Shown here: piece after piece, positions 40,208-49,398 of the stretch
Position numbering within the stretch: position 1 is the stretch's first letter
How the letters are laid out: the number at the start of each line of letters is the position of its first letter
NCBI RefSeq assembly: GCF_000936425.1
Contig: NZ_AVFK01000026.1
Coordinates: 1-64,000 of the forward strand
From: Skermanella aerolata KACC 11604
GTDB lineage: Bacteria > Pseudomonadota > Alphaproteobacteria > Azospirillales > Azospirillaceae
Length of the DNA: 64,000 nt
Reading direction: 5' to 3'
Notes under the pieces: generated by a model
Seen by the model: the letters and a program-made list of their open reading frames with translations, nothing else
Database searches by the model: none
Told to the model about the DNA's origin: nothing
Program-made: the position numbers and the translations under genes

Positions 40208-41731
40208 TCAGTTCAACCGGATGGACGGCGTCCGCCCAAAACCGCCGGATACGCGGGAAATACCGGCGGCCAGCAGCGGCCAGAGCAGCAGGAGCACGCC
40301 GATCGTCATGATCGTGCCGACCAGACCGTTCGACCAGAACACCGCCAGCGAGCCACGGGCCATGATCATCGACTGGCGGAACGCGTCCTCCGCCTTGTCA
40401 CCCAGCACCATCGCCAGCACCAGCGGCGCTATCGGGTAGTCGAGCTTCTTGAAGACGTAGCCGACCAGACCGAACGCCAGCACCAGCCAGAGGTCGAAAG
40501 TCCCGCTGTTGACCGTATAGGCGCCGATGAAGCAGACGACAACGATGACGGGGCCGATGATCGAGAACGGAATGCGCAGGATGGAGGCGAACAGCGGCAC
40601 CGTCGCCAGCACCAGCACCACGGCGACCACGTTGCCGATATACATGCTGGCGATCAGGCCCCAGACGAAGTCGGGCCGCTCGATGAACAGCATGGGTCCC
40701 GGCGTCAGGCCCCAGATCATCAACCCGCCCATCATGACGGCGGCGGTGGCGGAACCGGGGATGCCCAGCGCCAGCATCGGCAGCATCGCGCTGGTTCCCG
40801 CCGAATGGTCGGCGGCTTCCGGCGCCACGATGCCGGCGGGTTCGCCCTTGCCGAACTCCTTGCCCCGGCGAGAGAACCGCTTGGCGAGGCCGTAGCTCAT
40901 GAACGAGGCTGCCGTGGGCCCCCCCGGCGTGATGCCCATCCAGCAGCCGATCAGGCAGCTCCGCAGCAGCGTCACCCAGTGGCGCGGCAGCGTGGCGATG
41001 GTCTTCAGCACCTCGCGCGGGCTGACCCGCGCCCGGATGCCGTCGAACCGCAGCCCCTCCTCCATCGTCAGCAGCAACTCGCCGATGCCGAACAGGCCGA
41101 TGACGGCGATCAAGAAGCTGATGCCCTTGATCAGGTCGGGGATCTCGTAGGTCAGCCGCAGGCTGCCGGAAATCGTATCCATGCCGACCGTGGCGAAGCC
41201 GAAGCCCAGCATCATCGACACGACAGTCTTGAACGGCGACGCGCTGCCCATGCCGACGAAACTGGCGAAGGTCAGGAAATAGACCGCGAAGTATTCCGGC
41301 GAGCTGAATTTCAGGGCGAACTTGGCGACCCAGCTAGATAGTCCGGTGATCACCAGCACGCCGAACAGCGCACCGATGCCGGCCGACAGGAAGGCCAGCG
41401 TCAGCGCATGCGTCGCCTGTCCCTTCCGCGCCAGCGGGTAACCGTCGAAGGTCGTGGCGACGGAGGACGGTTCGCCCGGAATGTTGAACAGGATCGACGT
41501 GGTCGATCCGCCGAACAGCGCCCCCCAATACATGCTGGTCAGCAGGATGATGGCCGAAATCGGGTCCATCGTGAAGGTCAGCGGCAACAGCAGCGAGACG
41601 CCGTTCGGCGCTCCCAGCCCCGGCAGGACGCCCACGAGAATGCCCAGGAGGACGCCGGCCCCCATGATGGCGATATGATAGGTGGTCAGCGCGACGCTGA
41701 ACCCCGTCATAAGGTTCGAGAAGTTCTCCAA
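40208..41731 (-). CDS. tctA: Tripartite tricarboxylate transporter large permease TctA
   Basis: Large membrane subunit, 507 residues, about twelve helices. Family landmarks: GVLPGLGAPNGVSLLLPLTF, GALFGGSTTSILFNIPGEPS, VATTFDGYPLARKGQA and the mirrored second half GIPGSATAAVMMGGLMIWGL. The start MENFSN at 41731 uses TTG with a G-run upstream; an ATG at codon 8 (41707) is possible but shorter than family members. It works with TctB and TctC encoded just upstream to import a carboxylate. Confidence 0.95.
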   Translation of the reverse strand: MENFSNLMTGFSVALTTYHIAIMGAGVLLGILVGVLPGLGAPNGVSLLLPLTFTMDPISAIILLTSMYWGALFGGSTTSILFNIPGEPSSVATTFDGYPLARKGQATHALTLAFLSAGIGALFGVLVITGLSSWVAKFALKFSSPEYFAVYFLTFASFVGMGSASPFKTVVSMMLGFGFATVGMDTISGSLRLTYEIPDLIKGISFLIAVIGLFGIGELLLTMEEGLRFDGIRARVSPREVLKTIATLPRHWVTLLRSCLIGCWMGITPGGPTAASFMSYGLAKRFSRRGKEFGKGEPAGIVAPEAADHSAGTSAMLPMLALGIPGSATAAVMMGGLMIWGLTPGPMLFIERPDFVWGLIASMYIGNVVAVVLVLATVPLFASILRIPFSIIGPVIVVVCFIGAYTVNSGTFDLWLVLAFGLVGYVFKKLDYPIAPLVLAMVLGDKAEDAFRQSMIMARGSLAVFWSNGLVGTIMTIGVLLLLWPLLAAGISRVSGGFGRTPSIRLN

Positions 41732-41784
41732 GGCGTTTTCCCCCAGTTTTTCTTAGTTCGGCCGGTCAAGGCCGGTACTCGGGC

Positions 41785-42285
41785 TCAGTAGATGCCGAGC
41801 ATCGCTTCGACGGGACCTTTGAGCAGCGGCACCTGGAACCAGACCTCCATCACGACGTAGAAGGCGATGGCGGTCCCGATGCTGACCAGCGCCGCCAGGG
41901 GAATCTTGAAACGGCCCTGGATGGTCATCACGGCGAACAGATAGACGGTCATAGCGACATAGAGGCCCAGCAGGACGCAGAGCGCCACGAAGGCGACCAT
42001 CGGACCGGCGAAGGCGACGATCCGGCCGGCCTGCTCGCCGGTCAGGAAGACCTGCCCCGTCCGCCGATGCTGGGTGAAGGCCTGCGCCACGACGCCCAGG
42101 CTGGCGAGGACGATCAGCAGGCCGATATAGAAGGGAAAGTATCCCGGCTGCGGACCGGCATCGTCCCACCCGGTCCCGAATTCCGTGGCGCCGTAGCTGA
42201 TGATGGCGCCGGCCAGGGCCGTGACGCAGCCGGTGGCTATCTCCATCGCGAAGCGGGAAAGGACCATGCCGTGAAACATGCGCAT
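41785..42285 (-). CDS. tctB: Tripartite tricarboxylate transporter small permease TctB
   Basis: Small membrane subunit, 166 residues with four helices (CVTALAGAIISYGATEFG, PFYIGLLIVLASLGVVAQA, AGPMVAFVALCVLLGLYVAM, FKIPLAALVSIGTAIAFYVV). It ends VWFQVPLLKGPVEAMLGIY as expected. The ATG at 42285 has GGAGG upstream. A strong hairpin separates it from tctC, and tctA follows 53 nt later. Confidence 0.93.
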   Translation of the reverse strand: MRMFHGMVLSRFAMEIATGCVTALAGAIISYGATEFGTGWDDAGPQPGYFPFYIGLLIVLASLGVVAQAFTQHRRTGQVFLTGEQAGRIVAFAGPMVAFVALCVLLGLYVAMTVYLFAVMTIQGRFKIPLAALVSIGTAIAFYVVMEVWFQVPLLKGPVEAMLGIY

Positions 42286-42313
42286 GGACGGGCCTCCGTG
42301 AGAGCGGTTGAGG

Positions 42314-42356
42314 GGGAGCCGGGGTGCGGGCACAGGGTACCCGCACCCCGGCTCCC
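42314..42356. promoter_or_regulatory. Perfect 17-bp hairpin between tctC and tctB
   Basis: GGGAGCCGGGGTGCGGG (42314-42330) is the exact reverse complement of 42340-42356, with a 9-nt loop. It sits 17 nt past the tctC stop and 28 nt before the tctB start. It should stabilise the tctC 3' end or attenuate transcription so that binding protein exceeds permease. No T-run follows on the minus strand. Confidence 0.8.
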
Positions 42357-42373
42357 TTCTGGGAAACGGCTTC

Positions 42374-43366
42374 TTACTGGACGGCCCAGCCTTCCTTCTT
42401 GAAGACCTGGACCGCCTTCTCCTCATCCGCCTTGACGAAGCTGCGCATCTCGTCGCCGGTCAGGAAGCGATCGGTCTGGGACGTGCGCTCGATATAGGAC
42501 TTCCACTCCGGCGTCTGCTGCGCCTTGGTCAGGACGTCGACGAAGAACTTGACGGCGTCATCGGGCACGCCGGCCGGCAGCCATACGGTGCGGGGCATCT
42601 GGTAGTTCTCGACATTCAACCCGCCTTCCTTGCAGGTCGGGATGTCGGACCAGCTCATGTCGCCCGCGACCTTGGCACCGGCAGCCATCCGGTTGGCGCT
42701 GAAGACGCAGAGCGGGCGCACCATGCCGGCCTTCCACTGGCCGAAGTTCTCGTTGGGATTGTTGACGTTGGCGTCGATATGGGCGCCGGCAAGCTGAACA
42801 GCCGCTTCGCCGCCGCTCTTGAACGGGATGTAGGTGAACTTGGCGCCTGTCGCGTTCTGGACGATGCTGACCAGGGTCTGGTCGGTGTCCTTGGACTGGC
42901 TGCCGCCCATCTTCAAGCCCTCGGGCTTCTTGGCGGCGTCCACGAAGTCCTTGATGTCCTTATAGGGAGCTTCGGCGTTGACCCAGATCAGGAACTCGTC
43001 GAGCGCCATCGAGGCGACCGGCACCATGTCGGCGGGCTTGTAGCCCAGCTTGGCGACGTAGGGCAGCAGATATTGGTTGTTGGTGCCGAAGATCAGCTTG
43101 TATGGGTTGCCGGCATTGCCCGCCCCGTAGACATAGCCCTCGGCGCCCGACCCGCCGCCCTTGTTGACGACGACAACGGGTGCTTCCATCAGGTTGTTCT
43201 TGGCGATGATCGACTGGATCGTGCGGGCGAAGGTATCGGTGCCGCCACCGGCGCCCGAGGTCACGACGAATTCCACCGGCTTCGTCGGCTTCCACTCGGC
43301 CTGGGCAGCGGTGGCGCCGAAAATCACGGCGCATACGGCGGCGGCGATCGACATTTTGCTGTTCAT
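42374..43366 (-). CDS. tctC: Tripartite tricarboxylate transporter binding protein TctC
   Basis: Periplasmic binding protein, 330 residues. A signal peptide ends near GATAAQAEW. TctC/Bug-family features are KPVEFVVTSGAGGGTDTFAR, VVVVNKGGGSGAEGYVYG and FIPFKSGGEAAVQLAGAHID-like FTYIPFKSGGEAAVQLAG. The ATG at 43366 has GGGGAGGAAACA upstream. It is the second gene after the PdxA-family gene. The ligand is unknown; a hydroxy- or sugar-acid is inferred from neighbours. Confidence 0.93.
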   Translation of the reverse strand: MNSKMSIAAAVCAVIFGATAAQAEWKPTKPVEFVVTSGAGGGTDTFARTIQSIIAKNNLMEAPVVVVNKGGGSGAEGYVYGAGNAGNPYKLIFGTNNQYLLPYVAKLGYKPADMVPVASMALDEFLIWVNAEAPYKDIKDFVDAAKKPEGLKMGGSQSKDTDQTLVSIVQNATGAKFTYIPFKSGGEAAVQLAGAHIDANVNNPNENFGQWKAGMVRPLCVFSANRMAAGAKVAGDMSWSDIPTCKEGGLNVENYQMPRTVWLPAGVPDDAVKFFVDVLTKAQQTPEWKSYIERTSQTDRFLTGDEMRSFVKADEEKAVQVFKKEGWAVQ

Positions 43367-43418
43367 TGTTTCCTCCCCTTCGGATGTCGTTTTGATCTGG
43401 CTTGAAGGCTGCTTGAAT

Positions 43419-44462
43419 TCAGACGGCGCGTGAGAGCGGCAGCACCTCGGCCCGCTTTGCGGCGGCGGCGCTGACCGCCATGCGGGCGGCAAGCAGCAAG
43501 GCTTCCCTGCTGGCGCCGATATGGGCGACGCCCTGTCCGGCGATCTCATACGCCGTGCCATGGGCCGGCGTGCAGATCGGGAAGGGGAAGCCGCCGAGCA
43601 TGGTGACGCCCCGGTCGAAGCCCATCATCTTCATCGCGATCTGACCCTGGTCGTGGTACATGGTCAGCACGGCGTCGAACGCCCCGCTCTTCGCCCTGAG
43701 GAAGACGGTATCCGCCGGGAACGGCCCCTGCGCGTTGATCCCCTTGGCGACGGCCCGCTTGACGGCGGGCTCGATCACGTCGATCTCCTCGCTGCCGAAA
43801 TTGCCGCCGTCGCCCGCATGCGGGTTGAGGCCGGCGACCGCGATCCGGGGCTGGTCGAAACCGGCGGCGCGCAGGCAGGTGTCGGTCAGGTCGAGTTCCG
43901 CGATGATGCCGTCGGCGGTAATGCTCGACGCCACTTCCGACAGCGGGATGTGCGAGGTGACGCGGGCGTTCCACAGGCTTCCCAGCACGTTGAATTCCCG
44001 TGCGGCGCCGGAGAAGCCGATGAAATCGGACACGAAGCGGATTTCGTCGTCGTAGCCTTCGTAGACGTAGCGCATCGCCTTCTTGTTGAAGGGCGTGAAG
44101 CAGACGGCGTCGGCCTCCCCCGCAACCGCCATCGACAGGGCGCGCCGGAAGTTCTCGGTGGCGAAGGCGCCGCCCGTGGCTGTCGCCTGCCCGCGCTGGA
44201 CATCGGCCGGGTCGAGGTTGCCGAGGTCGATGAAGACCGGCGCGTCGTCGTCCGGAATGGCTGCATCGCGGCCGATCGTCGCCAGGTCGAGCGTCAGGCC
44301 GGCAATGGCCGCGCCCTCGTCGAAGACCCGGCGGTCGCCGATCACGATCAGACGCGCCGCATCCCGGACATCGTCCAACGACAGCAACTTGGCCGTCAGT
44401 TCCGGGCTGATGCCGGCCGGGTCGCCCATGGCCAGGGCTATGGTCGGTCTCTGGGGCGCCAC
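43419..44462 (-). CDS. PdxA-family NAD-dependent dehydrogenase (PdxA2-like)
   Basis: 347-residue member of the 4-hydroxythreonine-4-phosphate dehydrogenase fold; starts at GTG (44462) after AGGGAGAGAAGCA. ALAMGDPAGISPELTAKLL is the family opening. Metal ligands are His171 (TSHIPLSEV), His215 (LNPHAGDGG) and His270 (MYHDQGQ); PAHGTAYEIAGQG follows. In a catabolic operon it is more likely a PdxA2 acting on a phosphorylated four-carbon acid, or a TphB-like diol dehydrogenase, than vitamin B6 synthesis. No DUF1537 kinase, which makes the PdxA2 substrate, is present. First gene of the minus-strand operon. Confidence 0.85.
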   Translation of the reverse strand: MAPQRPTIALAMGDPAGISPELTAKLLSLDDVRDAARLIVIGDRRVFDEGAAIAGLTLDLATIGRDAAIPDDDAPVFIDLGNLDPADVQRGQATATGGAFATENFRRALSMAVAGEADAVCFTPFNKKAMRYVYEGYDDEIRFVSDFIGFSGAAREFNVLGSLWNARVTSHIPLSEVASSITADGIIAELDLTDTCLRAAGFDQPRIAVAGLNPHAGDGGNFGSEEIDVIEPAVKRAVAKGINAQGPFPADTVFLRAKSGAFDAVLTMYHDQGQIAMKMMGFDRGVTMLGGFPFPICTPAHGTAYEIAGQGVAHIGASREALLLAARMAVSAAAAKRAEVLPLSRAV

Positions 44463-44619
44463 TGCTTCTCTCCCTAAAAGTTCGCCTTCTTCTCATTTAC
44501 CGCTAACACGATCCGTCTCCTGCATCAAGCATCCTGAATGCTGCATTCACAATTCAGCGCGTTGACGCGTTGGGGGATCGCATGCATAGTGGCGGTCAAA
44601 ATCGAGGGGGAGCGTTGGC
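44463..44619. promoter_or_regulatory. Divergent promoter region of the catabolic cluster
   Basis: 157 bp between the divergent PdxA-family operon and the GntR gene. It contains a perfect palindromic operator candidate (44535-44549). A further CGCG-TTGA-CGCG repeat lies at about 44557-44568. Both transcripts are probably controlled here. Confidence 0.5.
44535..44549. promoter_or_regulatory. Palindromic operator candidate for the GntR regulator
   Basis: TGAATGC-T-GCATTCA is a perfect 15-bp palindrome with a single central base. It lies 71 nt before the GntR start codon and 73 nt before the PdxA-family start. Size and symmetry fit a FadR/FCD-type dimer site. Confidence 0.55.
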
Positions 44620-45321
44620 ATGAAGGCGGATGTGACTGCGGCGGAAGCCTTGGACGTTACTCCCGTGGTTGCCGAGGACATCCGGATCGACCGGCCTACC
44701 CTGCACGACGTCGTCGTGATCAGGGTCCGCGACATGATCATCGAAGGCACGCTGGCCGCCGGCTCCCGCATCCACGAAGGGCAGCTCGGGCAGCAGCTCG
44801 GCATCTCCAGGACGCCGCTACGTGAGGCGCTGAAGGTTCTGGCGCGCGAAGGTCTGGTCGATCTGGTTCAAGGCAAGGGAGCGCTGGTCCGCAAGCTGAC
44901 CCACAAGGACGTCAAGGACATGCTGGTCGTCCTCTCGGCCATGGAGGACTTGGCGGGCAAGCTGGCCTGCGAGAATGCGTCCGACAGCGACATCCGCGAG
45001 GTCCGCCGCCTGCACGACGCCATGATGGGCTACTACGCGGTCCGCAACCGGCTGCCCTATTACAAGCTGAACCAGGAAATCCACTCCGCCTTCATCCGGA
45101 TCACCGGCAACGAGGCGCTGTCCATGGTCCACACCCAGTTGCAGGCAAGGCTGAAGCGCATCCGCTTCATCGGCAACGAGAAGCCGGAGCATTGGGACGC
45201 AGCGGTCGCCGACCACGAGGAAATGATCGCGGCGCTGGAGGCGCGCGACGGGCCGAGGCTGTCCAGGGCTTTGTCCAACCATCTGGCCGAGACATGGCTC
45301 CGGGTCGCCGACTCGATCTGA
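44620..45321 (+). CDS. GntR-family transcriptional regulator, FCD subfamily
   Basis: Ligand-responsive repressor, 233 residues. The N-terminal winged helix has VVVIRVRDMIIEGTLAAGSR, then LGQQLGISRTPLREALKVLA and the wing GLVDLVQGKGALVRKLTHKD. The C-terminal FCD all-helical domain (about 100-225) has metal/ligand-site histidines: LHDAM, LNQEIHSAFIRITGNEAL, DHEEMIAALEARDG and LSNHLAETWLR. It is divergent from the PdxA-family/tct operon and upstream of the SAF oxidoreductase, so it likely controls both through the nearby palindrome. The inducer is likely the imported acid or an intermediate. Confidence 0.92.
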   Translation: MKADVTAAEALDVTPVVAEDIRIDRPTLHDVVVIRVRDMIIEGTLAAGSRIHEGQLGQQLGISRTPLREALKVLAREGLVDLVQGKGALVRKLTHKDVKDMLVVLSAMEDLAGKLACENASDSDIREVRRLHDAMMGYYAVRNRLPYYKLNQEIHSAFIRITGNEALSMVHTQLQARLKRIRFIGNEKPEHWDAAVADHEEMIAALEARDGPRLSRALSNHLAETWLRVADSI

Positions 45322-45353
45322 CTTAACAAAAACAGTCACCCGACAATCGATCA

Positions 45354-45370
45354 GGCCGGCTCGTCCGGCC
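45354..45370 (+). terminator. Small hairpin between GntR and SAF oxidoreductase genes
   Basis: GGCCGG and CCGGCC pair around CTCGT, 33 nt past the GntR stop. It lacks a T-run and may only partly stop transcription into the next gene. Confidence 0.3.
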
Positions 45371-45408
45371 GGAAACCTGTGGCGATAAGCCTTACGGGAG
45401 GAGGAAAC

Positions 45409-46782
45409 ATGTACCCGACGCATCCCCGCTCACCCGCCGGAACGAAGCCGGCATCCATCGCCCTGGTCGGCGCCGGAGAGTTCGGCGCAACCTTCGCCGC
45501 GCAGGTCAGGCGCATCCCGGACCTCCGGCTGCGGCTGGTCTGCGACCGCGACGCCGCCCGCTCGGAAGCGGCATTGCTGCGCGCCGGCTATCCGGCCGCC
45601 GAGATCGCCTTCTGCTCCGGCCGCGCGACGATCCTCGCGGCGATGGAGCGGGGACAGGTCGCCGTCGTGGACGATCTGGCGCTGATCGCCGACTTGCCGC
45701 TGGATGCGGTCGTAGAAGCGACCGGCCAGCCGGAAGCGGCCGCCCGAGTGGCGGAGCAGGCTTTGGGCAGCGGCTATCATCTGGCGCTCGTCACCAAGGA
45801 AGCGGAAGTGACCATCGGCCCGCTGCTGGCGCACCGCGCGAAGGCGGCAGGGCTGGTCCACACTCCCGTGGACGGCGACCAGCCGGCCCTGCTGATCGGG
45901 CTGATCGCGCGGGCCGGGATGCTCGGCCTGCCGGTGATCGCCGCCGGCAAGGCCAGCGAGTCGGACTACGTCTTCGACCCGGTGGCGGAGACGGTGACCT
46001 GCTGGGGCCGGACGGTCGAGGCGCCCGGCTACGACAGGCTGTTCGACGCCGACCCGCAAGCGGTGCTGGCCGAGCGCTTCGTCGCCGGGCTGGAGACCGG
46101 GACGGTGCCCGACCTGTGCGAGATGGCCGTGGTCGCGAACCACTGCGGGCTCGGCGCCGACCGGCCCGAACTCCACGCGCCGGTAGTTCGGACGGTAGAA
46201 CTGCCCTCGGTCTTCCGGCCCGCCGAAGACGGCGGCATCCTGGGCCGGACCGGAGTGGTCGACGTCTTCGCCTGCCTGCGCCGGCCGGACGAGCTGAGCT
46301 TCGCCGGCGGGGTCTTCGTCGTGGTGGAAACGCCCGACCGCGCCACGGGGCTGCTGCTGGCCTCCAAGGGTATCCCCGCCAGCAAGGACGGGCGCTATCT
46401 GCTGCTGCACAATCCGATCCATCTTCTAGGTGTCGAAGCCCCGGTTTCCGTCCTGTCCGCCGTTCGCCAGGGGCAGTCTTCCGGCGGCGCCGACGTGAAG
46501 CCGCGAGTCGATCTGGCGGCGCGGGCGAATCGCGACCTCGCTCCCGGCGAAGTGATGGAGATGGCAGCCCGCCACGCGGTTCCTGCCTTCGATCCGCTGA
46601 TTCTGCCGGGTTCCTCCCTGCGACCGGATGCGCCGGTACCGTATTATCTCGCGGCGGGGCGGCGCGTGCTGCGGCCGGTCGCCAAGGGCGCGGTGCTGAC
46701 GGTCGCCGACGTCGATCTCGACGCCGACAGCGCCCTGGTCCGCCTGCGGCGCGAGCAGGACGCGGCGTTCGGGACCGCATAG
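45409..46782 (+). CDS. Homoserine-dehydrogenase-like NAD(P) oxidoreductase with SAF domain
   Basis: 457-residue two-part protein. The N-terminal Rossmann domain opens [20 protein letters not shown] and has [19 protein letters not shown] and [19 protein letters not shown], similar to homoserine dehydrogenase and Gfo/Idh-type enzymes. The last 90 residues form a SAF domain ([40 protein letters not shown]), sometimes mis-named FlgA-like. Such proteins occur in sugar-acid catabolic clusters, but I do not know a defined reaction. The ATG at 45409 has GGGAGGAGG upstream. It follows the GntR gene in the same direction. Confidence 0.8.
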   Translation: MYPTHPRSPAGTKPASIALVGAGEFGATFAAQVRRIPDLRLRLVCDRDAARSEAALLRAGYPAAEIAFCSGRATILAAMERGQVAVVDDLALIADLPLDAVVEATGQPEAAARVAEQALGSGYHLALVTKEAEVTIGPLLAHRAKAAGLVHTPVDGDQPALLIGLIARAGMLGLPVIAAGKASESDYVFDPVAETVTCWGRTVEAPGYDRLFDADPQAVLAERFVAGLETGTVPDLCEMAVVANHCGLGADRPELHAPVVRTVELPSVFRPAEDGGILGRTGVVDVFACLRRPDELSFAGGVFVVVETPDRATGLLLASKGIPASKDGRYLLLHNPIHLLGVEAPVSVLSAVRQGQSSGGADVKPRVDLAARANRDLAPGEVMEMAARHAVPAFDPLILPGSSLRPDAPVPYYLAAGRRVLRPVAKGAVLTVADVDLDADSALVRLRREQDAAFGTA

Positions 46783-46898
46783 GCGGGATTGGAGCGGGCG
46801 CGACAAAAAGGACGCCATCGTGGGCCGCATGGCGATCCGTGCGGAAAGGCAGCGCTGGCAACTGGCACGGGGACGCTCCAGCCGCTATGGTGCGGGGC

Positions 46899-47747
46899 AT
46901 GGCCGATGAAGCATCCCCCAGCGCGCCGACGCGCGACCCGTCCGTTCCGCCCGCCCCCGGCGCCGCGCGTCCCCCGACAGCATCCGCGTCCGAGCGTGGC
47001 GAGGCGCCCGAAGCCCGCTGGTTCGGTTTCCGCGAGGTCGATCCCAACGCCAAGGCGCCGATGGTGCGTCAGGTGTTCGACAGCGTCGCGACCAACTACG
47101 ACGTGATGAACGACCTGATGTCGGGCGGCATCCATCGGCTGTGGAAATCCACGCTGATCGAGATGATCAAGCCGCGTCCGGGCATGACGCTGCTCGACGT
47201 GGCCGGCGGCACCGGCGACATCTCGTTCCGTTTCCTGGATGCGGCGGGCGGCGGGGCCAATGCCTTCGTTTGCGATATCAACGAGCAGATGATCCTGGTC
47301 GGGCGCGACCGCGCCATCGACCGGGGCGTGCTGGACGGCGTCGAGTGGATCGTCGGCGATGCCGAGAAGGTGCCGCTGAAGAGCCGGTCGGTCGATGTCT
47401 ACACCATCGCCTTCGGCCTGCGGAACGTGACCCGAATCGACGCGGCGCTGGCCGAAGCCCGCCGCGTGCTGAAACCGGGCGGGCGATTCTTCTGCCTGGA
47501 GTTCAGCAGGGTTGTCCTGCCGGTCCTGCGCGACATCTATGATCAATACTCCTTCACCGTCCTGCCCCGGCTGGGGCAGATGGTGGCCGGCGACCGGGAG
47601 GCGTACCAGTACCTGGTCGAGAGCATCCGCCAATTCCCCGATCAGGAAAGTCTGGTCGGACGAATCGAGGCGGCCGGGTTCGGTCAGGTGCGCTACCGCA
47701 ACCTGACCGGCGGAGTCGCCGCGATCCATTCCGGCTGGCGGCTCTGA
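46899..47747 (+). CDS. ubiE: Ubiquinone/menaquinone biosynthesis C-methyltransferase UbiE
   Basis: SAM-dependent methyltransferase of the ubiquinone pathway, 282 residues. UbiE signatures: [20 protein letters not shown] and SAM motif [19 protein letters not shown], then [20 protein letters not shown] and [18 protein letters not shown] at the end. The first 40 residues are a Pro/Ala-rich extension before [12 protein letters not shown] at 46899 is chosen; an in-frame ATG at 46887 also exists. It precedes ubiB by 31 nt. Confidence 0.95.
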   Translation: MADEASPSAPTRDPSVPPAPGAARPPTASASERGEAPEARWFGFREVDPNAKAPMVRQVFDSVATNYDVMNDLMSGGIHRLWKSTLIEMIKPRPGMTLLDVAGGTGDISFRFLDAAGGGANAFVCDINEQMILVGRDRAIDRGVLDGVEWIVGDAEKVPLKSRSVDVYTIAFGLRNVTRIDAALAEARRVLKPGGRFFCLEFSRVVLPVLRDIYDQYSFTVLPRLGQMVAGDREAYQYLVESIRQFPDQESLVGRIEAAGFGQVRYRNLTGGVAAIHSGWRL

Positions 47748-47778
47748 TCCCTTTTCCTGAACCGGTTCAAAAGTCCCG

Positions 47779-49398
47779 ATGATCCGCACGATCCGCAACC
47801 TTGCCCGCCTGATCGTGATCATGCGCACGCTCGGCCGTCACGACGCGCTCTTTCCGCATGAACTTCGGGACGTGGCGCCGGGTGTCGCGTCCTTCGCCCG
47901 CCTGATCTCGGCCAAGAACGTTTCAGGGCGGCCCGGCCAGAGGCTGGCCGCCGCACTCCGCGATCTCGGCCCCAGCTTCATCAAGCTCGGCCAGATCCTG
48001 TCCACCCGGTCCGATCTGGTGGGCGAGGCCATCGCCGCCGACTTGGCCGAGTTGCAGGACAAGCTGCCCCCCTTCCCCGCCGAAGAGGCGCGCCGCATCA
48101 TCGAGACGGAACTGGGCCGGCCGATCGACGAGCTTTACGAGAGCTTCGACGAGAAGCCGATCGCCGCCGCCTCGATCGCCCAGGTCCATTTCGCCATCAT
48201 CGCCAAGCGCCCGGACGGCGCCGACCCGCGCGGCGACTATGCGCGCGGCCATGACGGACGGGGAGAGCCGAACGACCCACGCTCCCGCGAGGTCGCGGTC
48301 AAGGTGCTGCGTCCGGGGATCGAGCTGGCGTTCCGCCGCGACCTCGACCTGTTCCGCTGGCTGTCGGAACTGGCGCTGACGGTTCAGCCCAGGCTGAAGC
48401 GGCTGCGTCCGGGCGAGGTGGTCCAGATCTTCGCCGACACCGTGCGGATGGAGATGGACCTGCGGATGGAGGCGTCGGCCGCCTCTGAGCTTGCCGACAA
48501 CTTCCGGGGCGACGACGCCTTCAACGTGCCCAGGGTGGACTGGGACCGCACCAGCCAGCGCGTGCTGACGCTGGAGCGTATCCGGGGCATCAAGGTGGAC
48601 GAGGTCGACCGCATCCGGGCGGCGGGCTTCGACCCCGACGACGTGCTGGCGCAGGCCTCATCGTCGTTCTTCAACCAGGTTTTCCGCGACGGCTTCTTCC
48701 ACGCCGACCTTCATCCCGGCAACCTGTTCGTCAACGAGAGCGGCAACATAGCGCCGGTCGATTTCGGGATCATGGGCCGGCTGGACCGCGCCACCCGCTA
48801 CTATCTGGCCGACATGCTGCTGGGCTTCCTGAACGGCGACTACCGCCGGGTGGCGGAAGTCCACTTCCAGGCCGGCTACGTCCCGGCCCATCAAAACATC
48901 GAGAACTTCACCCAGGCCTGCCGCGCCATCGGCGAGCCGCTGTTGAACAAGCCGCTGCACGAGATCTCCATCGGCCGCCTGCTGGCGCAGCTTCTGGCGG
49001 TGACCGAACAGTTCGAGATGGAGACCCAGCCGCAGCTTCTGCTGCTTCAGAAGAGCATGCTGACGGCGGAAGGCGTCGGCCGCGCGCTCAACCCCGACAT
49101 CAACATGTGGGAACTCGCGCGCCCGCTGATCGAGGACTGGATGCGGGAAAACCGCGGTCCCGAAGCCCGCGTGGTGGACGAGCTGGAAGGCGTCATGAAC
49201 GCGCTGCGTACCCTGCCCAGGGTCGTGAAGGCGACGGAGACGGCCGCTAATATGATCGTCGAAGGCGGCATCAGGCTGCACTCCGAAACGGTGAGGGAAA
49301 TCCTCGACGGCACCGTTCGCCGCCGCCAGCGGATGATGTGGTCGATGTGGCTAGCTACCATGGCGGTGCTGGCCCTGCTGGTCCTGGCGGTGGGCTGA
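47779..49398 (+). CDS. ubiB: Ubiquinone biosynthesis regulatory kinase-like protein UbiB
   Basis: Atypical kinase/ATPase of the ABC1/ADCK family required for ubiquinone hydroxylation steps; 539 residues, as usual. The KxGQ motif is in FIKLGQILSTRSDL, the Ala-rich loop AAASIAQVH replaces a P-loop, and FFHADLHPGNLFVNESG and PVDFGIMGRLDR carry the catalytic and metal-binding residues. Two C-terminal helices (MMWSMWLATMAVLALLVLAV) anchor it in the membrane. A UbiB-specific insertion (KRPDGADPRGDYARGHDGRG) lies in the kinase lobe. Cotranscribed with ubiE. Confidence 0.96.
   Translation: MIRTIRNLARLIVIMRTLGRHDALFPHELRDVAPGVASFARLISAKNVSGRPGQRLAAALRDLGPSFIKLGQILSTRSDLVGEAIAADLAELQDKLPPFPAEEARRIIETELGRPIDELYESFDEKPIAAASIAQVHFAIIAKRPDGADPRGDYARGHDGRGEPNDPRSREVAVKVLRPGIELAFRRDLDLFRWLSELALTVQPRLKRLRPGEVVQIFADTVRMEMDLRMEASAASELADNFRGDDAFNVPRVDWDRTSQRVLTLERIRGIKVDEVDRIRAAGFDPDDVLAQASSSFFNQVFRDGFFHADLHPGNLFVNESGNIAPVDFGIMGRLDRATRYYLADMLLGFLNGDYRRVAEVHFQAGYVPAHQNIENFTQACRAIGEPLLNKPLHEISIGRLLAQLLAVTEQFEMETQPQLLLLQKSMLTAEGVGRALNPDINMWELARPLIEDWMRENRGPEARVVDELEGVMNALRTLPRVVKATETAANMIVEGGIRLHSETVREILDGTVRRRQRMMWSMWLATMAVLALLVLAVG

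Noticed and set aside
42314-42356. Insertion sequence end or attachment site
   Set aside because: Only one inverted repeat, no transposase or target duplication; it fits an intercistronic hairpin.
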